6,628 bases of DNA from JAGXIT01 sp049293335. GTDB taxonomy: Bacteria > Patescibacteriota > Saccharimonadia > Saccharimonadales > UBA4665. The stretch lies in assembly GCA_049293335.1 (NCBI GenBank), contig JBATSO010000001.1, positions 1 through 6,628 on the forward strand, in the 5' to 3' direction. Shown piece after piece: positions 1 to 4,941 of this stretch. The notes beneath the pieces were generated by a model that was not told the origin of the DNA, ran no database searches, and was given only the letters and a program-made list of their open reading frames with translations. A program made the position numbers and the translations under genes. Position 1 is the first letter of the stretch. Each line of letters starts with the position of its first letter.

Positions 1-566
1 TCGTTAGCCAGCGCATCATCGTAGGTGAGTGTGTCGAACTTTACGGCGTCGGGGAACCTCATGGGGTCTTTGTTGTACACGCCGTCAACTTTGGTAGTCT
101 TAATAATGGCGTCGCATTTTAGTTCGAGCGCTAAGTTCACTGCGGCTGTGTCGGTCGTAACAAATGGTCGGCCGGTACCGCCGCCAATAATCACCACGCG
201 GTTTTTTTCGAGGTGACTAATAGCGCGGCGAAAGGTGTACGAGTCGATAAACTGGTTTACCTCAATATTGCTGAGTGCGCGAGTTTCCAGACCCGAAGCG
301 TTAAACACATCTGCCACTGTAATCGCGTTTATAATGGTCGCCAGCATGCCTGCGTTGTGTGCCGTAACGTCTACAATCCCGTTGCCCATCATCTGGGCGC
401 CGCGGGCATAATTGCCACCACCAACGATTATCGCTACTTGTGTGCCTGCCTCGACCGCGGGTTTAATTTGTTCTGCGATCCATTTGGCTCGCTCGGCGTC
501 GAAGCCGCCTTCTTTGTCACCTTGTAATTGTTCGCCTGATAGTTTAAGTAAAATTCGTTTATACAT
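1..566 (-). CDS. pyrH: UMP kinase (uridylate kinase), partial, C-terminus off the left edge
   Basis: Phosphorylates UMP to UDP with ATP in the cytoplasm, the committed step towards UTP and CTP; a hexameric amino-acid-kinase-family enzyme. About 188 residues are present of the usual 235-245. Visible motifs: LLKLSGE (residues 6-12, phosphate-binding lysine), GGGN-YARG (49-56), GMLATIINA (73-81), GGGTGRPFVTTDTAA (128-142) and KTTKVDGVYNKDP, the nucleotide-binding end of the family. The frame ends at LTYDDALAN, just before the usual 'LKVMD' segment. The start at 566 gives MYKRILLKLSGE, matching the family; an in-frame ATG at 578 would add four residues but lies on the -10 box. No Shine-Dalgarno is seen, and the promoter is close enough to predict a leaderless mRNA. 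One oddity is that an ungapped alignment to the E. coli enzyme puts His70 where E. coli has Asp77 of the UMP pocket, while the Arg62 equivalent (Arg55) is kept. Confidence 0.96.
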   Translation of the reverse strand, partial: MYKRILLKLSGEQLQGDKEGGFDAERAKWIAEQIKPAVEAGTQVAIIVGGGNYARGAQMMGNGIVDVTAHNAGMLATIINAITVADVFNASGLETRALSNIEVNQFIDSYTFRRAISHLEKNRVVIIGGGTGRPFVTTDTAAVNLALELKCDAIIKTTKVDGVYNKDPMRFPDAVKFDTLTYDDALAN

Positions 567-573
567 ACTCTGA

Positions 574-603
574 AGCATAGCTTTTATAAGAGACAATAGT
601 CAA
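574..603 (-). promoter_or_regulatory. Predicted sigma70-type promoter of pyrH, leaderless
   Basis: Read on the minus strand, TTGACT (598-603) and TATGCT (574-579) are separated by 18 bp. The -10 box ends 7 nt before the ATG at 566, so transcription should begin at or within a base or two of the start codon. This agrees with the absence of a Shine-Dalgarno. The -35 box matches consensus at 5 of 6 positions and the -10 at 4 of 6. The start site itself is inferred. Confidence 0.6.
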
Positions 604-634
604 GGCTCGTGCAGTGCAAAGTGCCACCTTGAGC

Positions 635-664
635 TTGTTCTTGCCTACATATACAGCGTATAAT
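635..664 (+). promoter_or_regulatory. Predicted promoter of the first coiled-coil gene and exonuclease III
   Basis: A perfect TATAAT lies at 659-664, with TTGTTC (635-640) 18 bp upstream as a modest -35. Nine bases separate the -10 from the ATG at 674, and an A at 671 is the preferred start distance, predicting a 0-3 nt leader. The region is divergent with the pyrH promoter without overlapping it. Confidence 0.65.
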
Positions 665-673
665 ACTGGGATT

Positions 674-1228
674 ATGCCAGATGATATCGCACAACAAATC
701 CTTACTAAACTCACTTCTCTTGAGGAAGGGCAGACCGAACTACAAGATTCAGTCGGAACATTGCAACTTTCGGTGAAAGCTTTGCAGGGTTCGGTTGCTT
801 CGTTAGAGAAGGGGCAGGTTGAGCTGCAAGGTTCGGTGAAAGCTTTGCAGGGTTCGGTGGCTTCGTTAGAGGAGGGACAAGCCGAATTACAACATTCATT
901 TAAAGATCTTGAGCATGGGCAAAAGGTTCTGCAAGGTTCGGTGAAAGCGTTGCAGGGTTCGGTTGCTTCGTTAGAGGAGGGGCAGGTTCAAATTGTTAAG
1001 CGACTTGACGCTGTCGAAGCCCTGGCAGAAGATGACCGTGATCGTTTCGATAGTCTGCTCGAATCAGTAGGTGTCATTGCAAATCAAACTTCTAGAATTC
1101 CCGCCATAGAATCAGCCGTTACCGAACTTCAGTCTGATAATAGAATTATTAAAGCCGCCGTCATCGACACAAACCGAGACCTACAAAAGCTAGATAAACG
1201 CGTTACATTGCTTGAGATCAAGGCGTAG
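674..1228 (+). CDS. Heptad-repeat coiled-coil protein, function unknown
   Basis: A 184-residue soluble protein with no signal peptide, transmembrane segment or recognised enzyme motif. Residues 16-106 are 13 uninterrupted seven-residue units, each beginning with Leu (16, 23, 30 and so on to 100). Two unit types alternate: LQGSVKA/LQGSVAS, with Val four residues after the Leu, and LEEGQxE, with Gln at that core position. This is an ideal d/a heptad pattern for a long parallel helix bundle, with a polar Gln layer about every third heptad. A more ordinary, acidic helical C-terminus follows and ends in a second heptad stretch. The start at 674 is chosen because the upstream in-frame ATG at 614 precedes the TATAAT box. 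Exonuclease III begins 3 nt after the stop, so the two are probably cotranscribed. Codon and base use is G-rich, unlike the C-rich neighbours, reflecting the repeats. The role is unknown; a structural, tethering or partner-binding protein is conceivable. Confidence 0.85.
   Translation: MPDDIAQQILTKLTSLEEGQTELQDSVGTLQLSVKALQGSVASLEKGQVELQGSVKALQGSVASLEEGQAELQHSFKDLEHGQKVLQGSVKALQGSVASLEEGQVQIVKRLDAVEALAEDDRDRFDSLLESVGVIANQTSRIPAIESAVTELQSDNRIIKAAVIDTNRDLQKLDKRVTLLEIKA
772..1002 (+). repeat. Intragenic 21-nt/63-nt tandem repeats encoding heptads
   Basis: Near-identical DNA units begin with GGTGAAAGC at 772, 835 and 940. The first two are 63 nt apart and the third is 105 nt further, all multiples of 21 nt (one heptad). 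Each encodes VKA-LQGSVAS-LE(E/K)GQ. Differences are few (GCTTTG versus GCGTTG, GGTTGC versus GGTGGC), so the array looks like recent in-frame duplication. It should be prone to length change without frameshift. Confidence 0.85.
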
Positions 1229-1231
1229 GTT

Positions 1232-2026
1232 ATGAAACTGTATAGTTGGAACGTAAATGGCATTCGCGCCGTGCTCAACAAGGGGCTGTTGCAAAAATTT
1301 ATCGACGAACACGACCCAGATATTTTATGCCTGCAAGAAACGAAAGCTAGCCGCGACCAGGTGGAGGTAGACTTTCCGCAGTATCACGAACATTTTTTTA
1401 GCGCCGTCAAAAAGGGCTATAGCGGTACCGCAATTTTATCCAAGGTAAAAGCTAACAGATACATAAATGGTTTCCCAGACGAAATTATTGAACAATTTTC
1501 TGTAACAGGTGACACCTACGGCGACCCGAATGCCGAGGGCAGGGTCATAGCCGCCGAGTTTAACGACTTTTGGGTGGTCACCGTCTACACGCCAAACAGT
1601 AAGGGCGATTTAAGCCGTTTGAGCCTCCGCCATGAGCACTGGGATAAGGCCTTTTTGGCCTACATGCAGCAGCTTGAACAAACCAAGCCCGTCTTGTTTT
1701 GTGGTGACCTCAATGTTGCCCATGCCGAAATTGACCTGGCAAACCCCAAACCCAACGTTGGCAAGCACGGCTTTACCAACGAAGAACGCGCTGGCTTTCA
1801 AGCTTTCATAGACGCTGGATTTGTCGACACCTTTCGCACCGCTTACCCAGACAAAACCGAAGCCTACAGTTGGTGGACGCACTGGGCAAATGCCCGCGCC
1901 CGCAACGTTGGCTGGCGCATAGACTACTGGCTAGCCAGCCGCGCTATTGCACCAAAAGTAAAGAACCCACAGATTCACCCAGATGTCATGGGCAGCGATC
2001 ATTGCCCCGTGAGCATCGAAGTGTAG
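1232..2026 (+). CDS. xth: Exodeoxyribonuclease III / AP endonuclease (ExoA/APE1 type)
   Basis: Mg-dependent base-excision-repair nuclease that cuts the backbone 5' to abasic sites and removes damaged 3' ends; cytoplasmic. At 264 residues it has the full family length. The catalytic set is complete: SWNVNGIR with Asn7, LQETK with Glu36, VYTPN with Tyr119, GDLN with Asp159 and Asn161, GWRIDY with Asp231, and the terminal GSDHCP with Asp256-His257. EGRVIAAEF and the YSWW segment (212-215) are also typical. Only 3 nt separate it from the stop of the coiled-coil gene, and the upstream bases offer at best a weak AGG, so translation probably depends on coupling to the upstream gene. Functionally it pairs with the 8-oxo-dGTPase-like Nudix enzyme further along, both being oxidative-damage defences, although they are in different transcription units. 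The choice between exoA and xthA naming is uncertain; the function is not. Confidence 0.97.
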   Translation: MKLYSWNVNGIRAVLNKGLLQKFIDEHDPDILCLQETKASRDQVEVDFPQYHEHFFSAVKKGYSGTAILSKVKANRYINGFPDEIIEQFSVTGDTYGDPNAEGRVIAAEFNDFWVVTVYTPNSKGDLSRLSLRHEHWDKAFLAYMQQLEQTKPVLFCGDLNVAHAEIDLANPKPNVGKHGFTNEERAGFQAFIDAGFVDTFRTAYPDKTEAYSWWTHWANARARNVGWRIDYWLASRAIAPKVKNPQIHPDVMGSDHCPVSIEV

Positions 2027-2039
2027 CTCATTCTACACT
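2020..2039 (+). other. Small hairpin spanning the exonuclease III stop codon
   Basis: AGTGTAG (2020-2026) pairs with CTACACT (2033-2039) around a 6-nt loop, so the TAG stop sits in the stem. No T-run follows, so it is not a convincing intrinsic terminator. It may be chance. Confidence 0.3.
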
Positions 2040-2061
2040 AGCCGCGGCAACATGAAAGCGG

Positions 2062-2067
2062 TACAAT
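2062..2067 (+). promoter_or_regulatory. Predicted -10 box of the second coiled-coil gene
   Basis: TACAAT lies at 2062-2067 and is followed by exactly 9 nt before the ATG at 2077, the same spacing as in front of the first coiled-coil gene. An A at 2074 or the ATG itself would be the start site, giving a 0-3 nt leader. No good -35 is visible, so the promoter may be weak, and readthrough from the upstream module is possible. Confidence 0.45.
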
Positions 2068-2076
2068 TACTGCACT

Positions 2077-2334
2077 ATGACCAACGACCAAATTGATGAT
2101 CTCAAACAGTTTATAGCCACAACAGTACGTCATGAAGTTTCTCACCAAATTTCTGGCCAGACAGAAGAATTACGAGCAGAGCTTGTTGAAGTAAAAGAAG
2201 CTATCCAGCGCGTAGAACACAAGGTCGATGACCTAGAGCTTGTCGTTAACACTATTGCTGATGCTACAGGAGCGCAGTTTGACAACCACGAACAACGTAT
2301 TACAAAACTCGAAACCGCTCAGTTGACCGCCTAG
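2077..2334 (+). CDS. Small coiled-coil protein, function unknown
   Basis: An 85-residue, charged, soluble protein with no cysteine, signal peptide or membrane segment. After a helical N-terminus it contains GQTEELRAEL (residues about 28-37) and a heptad-like run with Leu/Val/Ile at core positions up to VVNTIADATG, then a short terminal helix with EQRITKLE. The first coiled-coil protein has comparable GQTEL near its start and KRVTLLE at its end, so the two may be distant relatives, although coiled coils resemble each other by convergence. The HD-domain gene begins 3 nt after the TAG, as exonuclease III does after the first coiled-coil gene. The start is supported by the -10 box 9 nt upstream. 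No Shine-Dalgarno is seen. Confidence 0.8.
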   Translation: MTNDQIDDLKQFIATTVRHEVSHQISGQTEELRAELVEVKEAIQRVEHKVDDLELVVNTIADATGAQFDNHEQRITKLETAQLTA

Positions 2335-2337
2335 CCT

Positions 2338-2958
2338 ATGAATAGAGATGTAGACTTTTTATATGAACTTGGGGCCATTCGGCTCATCGACCGGCAGTGG
2401 CGGCGGTTTCATAGCCAAAACTTTGCCAACCTAGCCGACCACCATTTTCGGGTAGCTTGGATTGCGCTGGTAATTGCCGCGCGCGAAGGCGGCAAAATCG
2501 ACACTGGTAAACTCGTTAAAATGGCCCTGGTACACGACATAGCAGAAAGCCGCACGGGAGATGTCGACTATTTATCGCGCCAGTATGTCACGCGCGATGA
2601 AACCGCTGCTGCCCAAGACATGATGGACCAAACAAGCGTGGGCGAGGAGTTTCTTGCCCTGCTGGAAGAATACGAAAAGCGCGAATGCATAGAGGCCAAA
2701 ATTGTCAAAGACGCCGATAATCTAGACGTCGATATGGAGTTGTGCGAACAAGCCATGCAGGGCAACGCCCTTCGTAAAACCTGGCAGTTCAACCGCCGCT
2801 TAGTAGCCGACACCAAACTCTACACTAAAACCGCAAGGCGTATGTGGGACGAAATCCAGTCAACCGACCCAGATCATTGGCACGCCGGTTCACCCAAAAA
2901 CCGCATCAATGGCGGCGACTGGAAACCCAACGAGACGAAGCCAACAGAGAAAAAATAG
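2338..2958 (+). CDS. HD-domain phosphohydrolase, HDDC2/YfbR-like 5'-nucleotidase
   Basis: Members of this HD subfamily (HDDC2, E. coli YfbR) remove the 5'-phosphate from (deoxy)nucleoside monophosphates using a divalent metal in the cytoplasm. The metal-binding residues are visible: ADHHFRVAW with His35, ALVHDIAESRTGD with His66-Asp67 followed by Glu70 and Asp75, and VKDADNLD with Asp127. An N-terminal R-x-W element (RLIDRQW, residues 15-21) lies where YfbR has its substrate-selecting Arg-Trp, with a one-residue difference. At 206 residues it fits the family; the last 20 or so residues are polar, Lys-rich and probably disordered. It starts 3 nt after the upstream TAG with no Shine-Dalgarno, suggesting translational coupling. 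A long hairpin follows its stop. The exact substrate cannot be read from the sequence. Confidence 0.88.
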   Translation: MNRDVDFLYELGAIRLIDRQWRRFHSQNFANLADHHFRVAWIALVIAAREGGKIDTGKLVKMALVHDIAESRTGDVDYLSRQYVTRDETAAAQDMMDQTSVGEEFLALLEEYEKRECIEAKIVKDADNLDVDMELCEQAMQGNALRKTWQFNRRLVADTKLYTKTARRMWDEIQSTDPDHWHAGSPKNRINGGDWKPNETKPTEKK

Positions 2959-2992
2959 TCCTCCCAGACGAGATTTGGCAAAAAACAAGTAG

Positions 2993-3075
2993 CATGTAGC
3001 AGAAATTTGGCAGGTGTCATGTCGCAGACAGAGGCAGGCTGTGACAAACGCCGCCTGCCAAATTTCTGCTACATG
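2993..3075. repeat. Three-copy repeat: two direct, one inverted
   Basis: Copy 1 (2993-3014) and copy 2 (3018-3038) share CATGT-x-GCAGA and GGCAGG with a 4-5 nt variable centre. Copy 3 (3054-3075) is the exact reverse complement of copy 1. Copy 3 can therefore pair with either copy 1 or, less perfectly, copy 2. A partial fourth match (AGATTTGGCA) lies at 2971-2980. Confidence 0.7.
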
Positions 3076-3080
3076 TTTTT
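2993..3080 (+). terminator. Long hairpin with T-run, built from a three-copy repeat
   Basis: The 22-nt arms 2993-3014 and 3054-3075 are perfect inverted repeats (CATGTAGCAGA... with its complement), followed by TTTTT at 3076-3080 and preceded by an A-rich run near 2979-2985. The form is that of an intrinsic terminator for the HD-gene transcript. The loop is long (39 nt) and contains a further direct copy of the arm at 3018-3038, plus TGTCA/TGACA able to pair. The T-run lies where the -35 of the next promoter would be. Confidence 0.6.
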
Positions 3081-3104
3081 CTGCTCCCTGCAAAATGATA
3101 TAAT
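3076..3104 (+). promoter_or_regulatory. Predicted extended -10 promoter of the iminopeptidase operon
   Basis: TGATATAAT at 3096-3104 is a perfect -10 with the TG extension. A T-rich but poor -35 (TTTTTC, 3076-3081) lies 17 bp upstream. Seven bases separate the -10 from the ATG at 3112, so the mRNA should start at that A or next to it. No Shine-Dalgarno is present. Confidence 0.7.
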
Positions 3105-3111
3105 ACTACCT

Positions 3112-4035
3112 ATGAACCCCGACACCCACACCATCGCCGAACACCTGCTCGATGTCGGTCACAAACACCAGCTATACATCCAAGACTGGGGTAATAAAAA
3201 GGCAAAAAACCCCATTATTTTCCTGCACGGTGGGCCGGGCGGTGGCTGCAAAGATAAACACAAACTGCCATTTGACCCAACCACCCAGCGCGTTATTTTC
3301 TTTGACCAACGGGGGAGTGGCAAAAGCCTACCAACGGGCCGCTGGCACCACAACAACACCCAAGAGCTTGCGGCTGATATTACCAAAATTGCTGACTACC
3401 TGGGTATAGATAGCTTTATTCTTACAGGCAACTCGTGGGGAAGCTGTTTAGCGCTGTACTATGCGCTATCTGAACCGCGCCGCGTGAAAGCACTGATGAT
3501 TGGGGGTATTTTTACCGGCTCGCAAGCCGAGATTGACTGGCTCGACAAAGGCTTGTTTAAGACTCATTTTCCAGAGGCCTGGGAGCGCTATTTAGCCGCG
3601 ACTCCAGAAGCCTACCGCGACGACCCCAGCGCCTACCACTTTGCAAATGCCACGGGCAGCAATGAAGTACTGGCCGCAAAGTCCGCTCACGCTTACACCG
3701 AACTCGCCGCGGCTGCAATGTCGCTTAACGACACTTTTATGCCCATTAAACCCGAGGACTTTGACCCATCCAGCATGATCATAGAAATGCGCTACCTTGC
3801 CAAACGCTGCTTTCTACCCGACCGCTTCATCCTAAAAAACGCTCACAAACTCACTATGCCTGTATATATCGTGCAAGGCCGCTACGACATGATATGCCCA
3901 CCTCAAACTGCCTATGAGCTCAGCAAGTCCATCCCAAACGCGCACCTCACGTGGGTGCTCAGCGGTCATCGCCGCGAGCACGAAACCACTACCGCCGAAC
4001 GACTTATTTACAAACATCTAACCGAAACCACATAA
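3112..4035 (+). CDS. pip: Proline iminopeptidase-like alpha/beta hydrolase
   Basis: Family S33 enzymes release N-terminal proline or other residues from short peptides in the cytoplasm, helping peptide scavenging. At 307 residues it matches the usual 305-320. Motifs in order: HGGPGGG (39-45, oxyanion hole), FFDQRGSGKS (63-72), the nucleophile elbow GNSWGS with Ser108, QGRYDMICPP with Asp259, and SGH with His286, giving a complete Ser-Asp-His triad. DQRGSGKS and HGGPGGG are hallmarks of this family, although related aminopeptidases share them, so the substrate is not fixed. The start at 3112 is preferred over an in-frame ATG at 3007, because 3007 lies inside the hairpin and upstream of the TATAAT box. 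The next gene follows after a single base. It is cytoplasmic, with no signal peptide. Confidence 0.9.
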   Translation: MNPDTHTIAEHLLDVGHKHQLYIQDWGNKKAKNPIIFLHGGPGGGCKDKHKLPFDPTTQRVIFFDQRGSGKSLPTGRWHHNNTQELAADITKIADYLGIDSFILTGNSWGSCLALYYALSEPRRVKALMIGGIFTGSQAEIDWLDKGLFKTHFPEAWERYLAATPEAYRDDPSAYHFANATGSNEVLAAKSAHAYTELAAAAMSLNDTFMPIKPEDFDPSSMIIEMRYLAKRCFLPDRFILKNAHKLTMPVYIVQGRYDMICPPQTAYELSKSIPNAHLTWVLSGHRREHETTTAERLIYKHLTETT

Positions 4036-4036
4036 C

Positions 4037-4579
4037 ATGCATCGCAAAACCGCCTATATTGCATACGGTTTTATGGAAGGACCTCGCCATGGAAAGCGCA
4101 TGCGCCAGGCGCTGCGTGACCGCAACTACAAACTCGTGAAAACACCCCAAAACGCTAGCCTAGTCGTAGCGCACTCAGGCGCCCATTTGTTACTGCCACT
4201 CCCCAAAAATGGGCAAACCTACCTTATTATTGACGCCTCGTTTTATACTGGTCGCACCGTAGCCGATAACGTCCTGCGACATATTTGGTACGATCTCGTG
4301 CATGTTTTAGGCAATGGACAAACGGTGTATTACATATGGAAAACATCTTGGAATATTTTTTATTTCATAGTGCGCATGCCAACTGCCATCCGCATGTATA
4401 TACGTATAAAACAGGTTAACTATCGACCAAGCAGATTCGCAGGTAAGGCAATAATCACGCAAGGCGATGACCGTTCGTGGTACAACCCCAAAGTCCTACC
4501 CACGCAAGAACTTGTGTTTATGAGCGGCGACCATGATGACTGCTGGCGAAACCCAGACCGCTACCTTGACTTAGTGTAG
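4037..4579 (+). CDS. Uncharacterised protein, possibly a small alpha/beta-hydrolase-like protein
   Basis: A 180-residue basic, aromatic-rich protein that I do not recognise with certainty. LVVAHSGAHLLLPLP (42-56) resembles a nucleophile elbow with Ser47 in an H-S-G-A setting, and LVFMSGDHDDCW (159-170) resembles the strand-Asp end of small hydrolases. The GxSxG pattern is incomplete, so activity is uncertain. Residues about 85-128 are rich in Trp, Tyr, Ile and Phe (YYIWKTSWNIFYFIV at 109-123) and could be a buried helix or a membrane-surface helix; Arg and Lys follow immediately. The start directly follows the iminopeptidase stop (TAA-c-ATG), so coupled translation is likely, with no Shine-Dalgarno. 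Being cotranscribed with a peptidase of the alpha/beta hydrolase fold, it may be a partner or second hydrolase. Confidence 0.8.
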   Translation: MHRKTAYIAYGFMEGPRHGKRMRQALRDRNYKLVKTPQNASLVVAHSGAHLLLPLPKNGQTYLIIDASFYTGRTVADNVLRHIWYDLVHVLGNGQTVYYIWKTSWNIFYFIVRMPTAIRMYIRIKQVNYRPSRFAGKAIITQGDDRSWYNPKVLPTQELVFMSGDHDDCWRNPDRYLDLV

Positions 4580-4758
4580 GGTGCATCTGCTTGGAAAGTA
4601 CTACCGACACAAACGTAACAAACAACCTGTATGCGCCTGTAATTTTCTCTAGACACAAATTACATCGACCTGTCTGCTTCACAAAAATAAATCTGTAAAA
4701 AAATTGCCCTCAGCGTTTACAACCTTACAAAGTAGTACTTTTTGGGTCAGCGCTCACA

Positions 4759-4798
4759 CCTCAAAATAAACCGTACGGCCGTACGGTTTATTTTGAGG
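4759..4798. terminator. Perfect 40-bp palindrome, candidate bidirectional terminator
   Basis: Positions 4759-4778 are the exact reverse complement of 4779-4798, with no spacer. The centre is CCGTACGG twice in tandem, flanked by AAAATAAA on the left and TTTATTTT on the right, and closed by CCTC/GAGG. As RNA, a CCGTAC/GTACGG stem with a GGCC loop and U-rich tail would form in either direction, the layout of a bidirectional intrinsic terminator. CGCTCAC (4751-4757) and GTGAGCG (4809-4815) add an imperfect outer arm. It lies 180 bp past the last gene, which is far for a simple terminator, so a protein-binding or cruciform site is also possible. Confidence 0.5.
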
Positions 4799-4926
4799 GC
4801 GTGACAGCGTGAGCGATAGGGTGGGTAAGTAAGTGCGGCGTTGGCTGGGGCAGAGTGAAGTTATTTGCGTGGCATACTGGTGCGAACATGTCGTTAAGGT
4901 ACTTCGGCCAATGGTGGTAAAGCCTG

Positions 4927-4932
4927 TATACT
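4927..4932 (+). promoter_or_regulatory. Predicted -10 box of the kinase-Nudix-HAD operon
   Basis: TATACT at 4927-4932 ends 7 nt before the ATG at 4940, the same spacing as for pyrH and the iminopeptidase, predicting a leaderless mRNA. The best -35 candidate, TTCGGC (4903-4908) with an 18-bp spacer, is weak, so an activator or a weak basal rate is possible. Confidence 0.55.
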
Positions 4933-4941
4933 GTACAGTAT
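4928..4941. promoter_or_regulatory. 14-bp palindrome over the -10 box and start codon, possible operator
   Basis: ATACTGTACAGTAT is a perfect palindrome that covers most of the -10 box, the predicted start site and the first two bases of the start codon. A repressor bound here would block transcription. A 14-bp palindrome is expected roughly once in a window this size by chance, so position is the only argument for function. Confidence 0.3.

Larger units (their letters stand above)
4580..4939. other. 360-bp gene-free region with palindromes and a skew change
   Basis: No convincing coding sequence, tRNA or standard structured RNA signature was found on either strand. The left part (4580-4758) is A/C-rich on the plus strand and includes TGTAATTT/AAATTACA (4638-4645 and 4657-4664), the odd palindrome AAAGTA-g-TACTTT (4729-4741), and a 10-bp inverted pair AAAGTACTAC (4595-4604) with GTAGTACTTT (4732-4741). 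A 40-bp palindrome lies in the middle. The right part is strongly G-rich: 4801-4860 holds about 29 G to 7 C. The far right end contains the promoter of the kinase operon. Confidence 0.6.

Noticed and set aside
25..527. Plus-strand reading frames opposite pyrH
   Set aside because: The minus strand encodes a clear, motif-complete UMP kinase here; the plus-strand frames are shadows.
614..673. Longer start for the first coiled-coil gene at 614
   Set aside because: The extra residues span the TATAAT box at 659-664 and have no coiled-coil character; 674 fits promoter spacing.
772..1002. CRISPR-like or transposon-end repeats
   Set aside because: The units are in-frame multiples of 21 nt inside a coding sequence, without unique spacers.
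1647..1661. AGGCC-TTTTT-GGCCT inverted repeat inside exonuclease III
   Set aside because: It is a 5-bp stem in the middle of a conserved gene, consistent with chance codon use.
3007..3111. Longer start for the iminopeptidase at 3007
   Set aside because: It would begin inside the hairpin and upstream of the perfect extended -10 box; 307 residues from 3112 is the family length.
4580..4758. RNase P RNA, tmRNA or SRP RNA in the gene-free region (GGAAAGTAC near 4593 recalls the RNase P GGAAAGTCC box)
   Set aside because: The second half of the RNase P core and the diagnostic tmRNA/SRP elements were not found; a covariance search would settle it.
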